Below are positions 8,173-10,795 of a stretch of 10,795 nt of DNA, in pieces. Every line of letters begins with the position of its first letter. Positions within the stretch are counted from its first letter, which is position 1. A program made the translations under genes and the position numbers. The DNA comes from Ectocarpus siliculosus (Eukaryota > Sar > Phaeophyceae > Ectocarpales > Ectocarpaceae): contig FN649055.1 of the NCBI GenBank assembly GCA_000310025.1, positions 1-10,795 on the forward strand, given 5' to 3'. The notes beneath the pieces are model-generated. The model saw nothing but the letters and a program-made list of their open reading frames with translations. It was not told where the DNA came from and did not search any database.

Positions 8173-8446
8173 GTGAGCGAATCACGATTTTTTTTGTGGC
8201 CTCCCGCGCTTGTGCACGCTGCTGTCACAGGTCTCAGCCCCCATCTACAGCAGTACGCCTCCAATCAGCGTGTACTGCTGTTTGTTTCTGCACACATGAA
8301 CAACCGTCTTGTGCACCGTGTTCGATGTTGGGTTAGGGTTCGATGTTTGTTGGAGCGTGAGTGTCCCTAAGCATACCAGCTCTGGTCATGCACGCAACGC
8401 GGGGTGAGCGAAAAGGTAATATCGCCGTTGGTCATTTTTTTTGCAG

Positions 8447-8608
8447 TCACGGATAGGCACGCACATGCACTTCGCCATCGCACTGCTGCAGCGTGTATCA
8501 TTCTTTCCTAAGCCCAAAGGTAGCGGTGGGCAGCGCTGGGTGTCGCATGATCGGCTGCTGACCATTCCGCGCGGGAGGTTAAGGGCTACACAGCCTTCAC
8601 GGTGGTAG
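8447..8608 (+). CDS. Weak candidate terminal exon
   Basis: A very good acceptor-like tract (CATTTTTTTTGCAG) ends at 8446. The next bases read 53 codons, SRIGTHMHFAIALLQRVSFF through RLRATQPSRW, to TAG at 8606-8608. No donor of a partner exon can be assigned with confidence; GTGAGC and GTAATA just upstream would give introns of only 31-44 bp. The peptide is not recognised. Confidence 0.2.
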   Translation, partial: SRIGTHMHFAIALLQRVSFFPKPKGSGGQRWVSHDRLLTIPRGRLRATQPSRW

Positions 8609-8610
8609 AC

Positions 8611-8639
8611 TTTGGTGTAGATAGAGGGTCTACACCGAA
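8611..8639. repeat. Hairpin with a competing alternative stem
   Basis: TTTGGTGTAGA at 8611-8621 pairs with TCTACACCGAA at 8629-8639 (11 pairs, one of them G-T) around a 7-base loop. GTAGAC at 8605-8610 can instead pair with GTCTAC at 8628-8633, so the two stems exclude each other. It lies just after the stop of the candidate exon. A role in RNA is possible but unproven. Confidence 0.55.
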
Positions 8640-8969
8640 TTAGTCCCTATTAGTGTACGTTTCCCACGTCCTCCGTAAAACACGAAGAGTATGTACGAAC
8701 CAAGGCCTATGTAGTCGTCCACGGAAAACAACATTTGACGAGTACGAACGCTGGACGCAGACATGCACACCCGGCTGGTGCTTAGGAAATTGGATTACAA
8801 TAGAGTCATTTAAAACTCGAAAAAATGCATGAAACCAGTGGAAGAGCCCGAAAAGTGGATGAATCTAGTTTTATATCGGAGGCGACTTTTGGGCAAAAAT
8901 GCATGACTCGTGAGCAAAAATATGTTTGGGGCTCCAGAGCTCCAAGTATATAGAGGTAAGGAAAATTAG
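8640..8969. other. AT-richer stretch, nothing recognised
   Basis: No frame looks coding. The motif AAAAATGCATGA occurs twice, near 8822 and 8896, too short to call an element. The 3' end abuts the CpG-dense island. Confidence 0.45.
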
Positions 8970-9260
8970 CTCAAGCCTGAGGGCGCACCACAGGCCTCCG
9001 TTTGGCGCCTCAGAGCGAAGCGGCGGGATTGCCCCAACTCTCAAATCGACACGATTAGAGTCGAGTGTTCGCGCGCGACGCCGGGGCCGTTTCTCGCCCT
9101 CCCGCTGCGCGGAGTCCTCCGGGAGCCCCCTCTCAGCGAGACGCCGCCGCTCGGGGCTCCGGGCGTCCAGCAACGGGCGAGTCGCACGCGCCGGCGGGAC
9201 GGCTCAAAACCACGTCGTCGCACTTTTTCTCTCCACCTCGGGCCCCTCCGCTCGGGACTA
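8970..9260. other. CpG-dense, hairpin-rich island
   Basis: About 290 bases stand out for GC and CpG density against AT-richer flanks. Inside, CTGAGGGCGC (8977-8986) faces GCGCCTCAG (9005-9013) with one bulge, and GGAGCCCC (9122-9129) faces GGGGCTCC (9153-9160) perfectly. Arg/Ser/Gly-rich frames are open on both strands, as expected of GC-rich DNA, and none has a motif. It could be a promoter-type CpG island, a structured RNA or a repeat fragment. The sequence does not decide. Confidence 0.5.
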
Positions 9261-10020
9261 TCGCTCCAATCTAAGAATCAGCGATCCGATTGGTGGCTAA
9301 CGTCTTTCCGTGTTTTTGAGAACTTGAAGCGACGTGTGTGGTGTGTTGTTGCTGTTGTTGTGCATTGTGCACTGCAACACGCATCTGTGCATGCATGCAC
9401 TGGATGTGGTAATATCTTGTTGCTGCGTGACCGATTTAGGCATGGCGCGTTGAGAGATGCAACTTTGCTGTGAGTGGTGCTGCCGGCATTTTTTTCTGCA
9501 GCTGCGCGATGCTGCTGGGATTGCGCGTGCGGCAAGCTGTTGACCTCAAAGAATACAGACGGACGTGTGTTCTTTCATTCTTCACCATGCTGTCGGTGTT
9601 TTTTCTTAACTTCAACCTATCTCGGAACATGAATTTTGAAGAAGAAATGACAACCGCGTGCACGTGACGCACGTTACTACATGCATGTATCGCGGATCGT
9701 GTACGTATGTCTACAGCAGGTAACATACACATACATACATGCGGTACATGCCCATGTTCCTACCTTTCGTGCACTTACTTTATTTAGCGATGGTGCATGA
9801 GGAGTGTGTTTGGTGGACTGTTTACTTCACCACCTGCGCGTGCGGTGCGGACAAACATTTTCGTCCGGAAATAAATTACAACTTGCGGCATTCATTGTGA
9901 CAGAAAAAACTGGCTCTCGGAACTCGGAACACATCACATGCATCTCGCTCATGTTTGTTTCTCATGATCAGCTCCGTGTGCTGGATCTCTCTGCGGTATG
10001 CATGTACAGACAGTAGTTGT
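9261..10020. other. Stretch with one splice-acceptor-like tract, no convincing gene
   Basis: A strong acceptor-like tract (ATTTTTTTCTGCAG) ends at 9501. It is followed by a frame with ATG at 9509 and TGA at 9665-9667 (52 residues, MLLGLRVRQAVDLKEYRR then a hydrophobic run LSFFTMLSVFFLNF). This may be an exon or chance. A CATA microsatellite lies at about 9722-9742. No RNA gene is seen. Confidence 0.35.
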
Positions 10021-10202
10021 GGTCCGGAGGACGACAGACACCGGGTGTGTGTGTAGTGTGCGAACATTAAACTTTACGGAGTACTGATCTAGACTGACTG
10101 CTGTAGTATATGGTCCGGAGAACGACAGACACCGGATGTGCGTGTCGTGTGCGAACATTAAACTTTACGGTGGTGGTGATCTAGACTGACTGCTTTAGAC
10201 TA
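10021..10202 (+). repeat. 91-bp tandem duplication, diverged
   Basis: Units 10021-10111 and 10112-10202 both begin GGTCCGGAG, share GTGCGAACATTAAACTTTAC and GATCTAGACTGACTGCT, and differ at about ten positions. Several differences cluster just after TTTACGG. Divergence shows it is older than the duplication at 5595. The unit contains no recognised motif. Confidence 0.93.
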
Positions 10203-10795
10203 TGTATTGTATGTTGCTGTACGATTGTGGTATGCAGTCTCGGCTGTATGTTGCTATGGTACAAGCCACACTTACTTGCACACAAAGACAGACAGGTCAA
10301 AGCGCACGCCACGCGCACCCAAAGTAGTAGCAGCCAAACAAGGCAAACAAGTAAGTGCAGTTTTCTTCTTCTGTTGCTATACGGTATCTATCTGTCTTTA
10401 ATCCGGAAGAGAGTAGCGTAGTAGAATCCCGTGACACTCGGTCACAGGGTCCCAGATTGTTTACTGTAGAAAATGCGCGTCGTGTGTTTCCACCCCACTG
10501 AGACTGACGTCTCCACTGGTCAGCCGGTTAGCGCGGTCAGATGCTTGCTTACAGCACGGGCCCGCAATTAAGAAACATTCCACGAAGAAAAAAAGGCTCA
10601 GCTTTTAAGTAAAAATAAGTAAAAAGGACTGTAAGAAACACACACAGCTCAATCTCGGCCACAACATAATAATAAGAAACGTCCTAACAAGAAACAAACA
10701 AACGAACATGATCGATCGTGCGATACCCCCAATACATGAGAAAAAATTCATAGCAGGGTTTGGTGTGTTGTTGGTGTAATGGTTTCGGAGTAAGA
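10203..10795. other. Stretch with no convincing gene
   Basis: A consensus-like donor (CAA|GTAAGTG) at 10350 follows a short basic open stretch (SKRTPRAPKVVAAKQGKQ), so a donor-bounded exon is conceivable but unsupported. The end of the window is A-rich (AAGTAAAAATAAGTAAAAAG near 10608). Copy 2 of the dispersed motif lies at 10483-10512. Confidence 0.4.
10483..10512 (+). repeat. Dispersed 30-bp motif, copy 2
   Basis: This is the partner of 7001-7029 and ends in the identical CTGAGACTGACGTCT. A stretch resembling a tRNA A box (GGTCAGCCGGTTAGCGCG) follows, but no B box is found, so it is not called a tRNA or SINE. Confidence 0.6.

Noticed and set aside
8318-8350. Telomere-type repeat (GGGTTAGGG) next to a doubled GTTCGATGTT
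   Set aside because: Only about one and a half units are present, too few to be more than chance.
10515-10570. tRNA or tRNA-derived SINE head after copy 2 of the 30-bp motif
   Set aside because: An A-box-like stretch is present, but no B box follows and no cloverleaf can be folded.

Overview
This window reads as nuclear DNA of a gene-poor, repeat-rich eukaryote. It carries part of a LINE-type (non-LTR) retrotransposon, a hairpin-forming minisatellite, other tandem repeats, long stretches without a convincing gene, and short open stretches bounded by GT/AG splice-like signals. CpG is frequent everywhere, which argues against a vertebrate. An alga or other protist (for example a stramenopile) or an invertebrate would fit; the sequence alone does not decide. 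I see no prokaryotic operon structure, CRISPR array, rRNA or tRNA.

Layout. Positions 1 to about 2260 hold the 5' part of a LINE on the minus strand: an APE-type endonuclease, a linker, and the start of a reverse transcriptase that leaves the window at position 1. Two frameshifts (about 1105-1142 and near 660) split the coding sequence. Its probable 5' leader (about 2260-2660) carries two overlapping small ORFs and two hairpins. Positions 3271-3838 (+) can be read as a small three-exon gene of 149 codons with introns of 70 and 48 bp. Positions 5102-6467 (+) hold the best ORF on the plus strand: an uncharacterised protein of about 439 codons with a CCHC zinc-finger-like motif, split by a 46-bp tandem duplication.

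Positions 7500-7900 are a 51-bp minisatellite with a hairpin in most units and a partial 102-bp higher order. Positions 8092-8608 contain weak exon candidates, followed at 8611-8639 by a hairpin with a competing alternative stem. Positions about 8970-9260 form a CpG-dense, hairpin-rich island. Positions 10021-10202 are a diverged 91-bp tandem duplication, and a 30-bp motif is shared between 7001-7029 and 10483-10512.

No set of genes here clearly works together. The most useful leads are the duplication-split CCHC ORF, the minisatellite, the LINE 5' leader and the small spliced-gene model. I did not find a convincing new defence or metabolic system.
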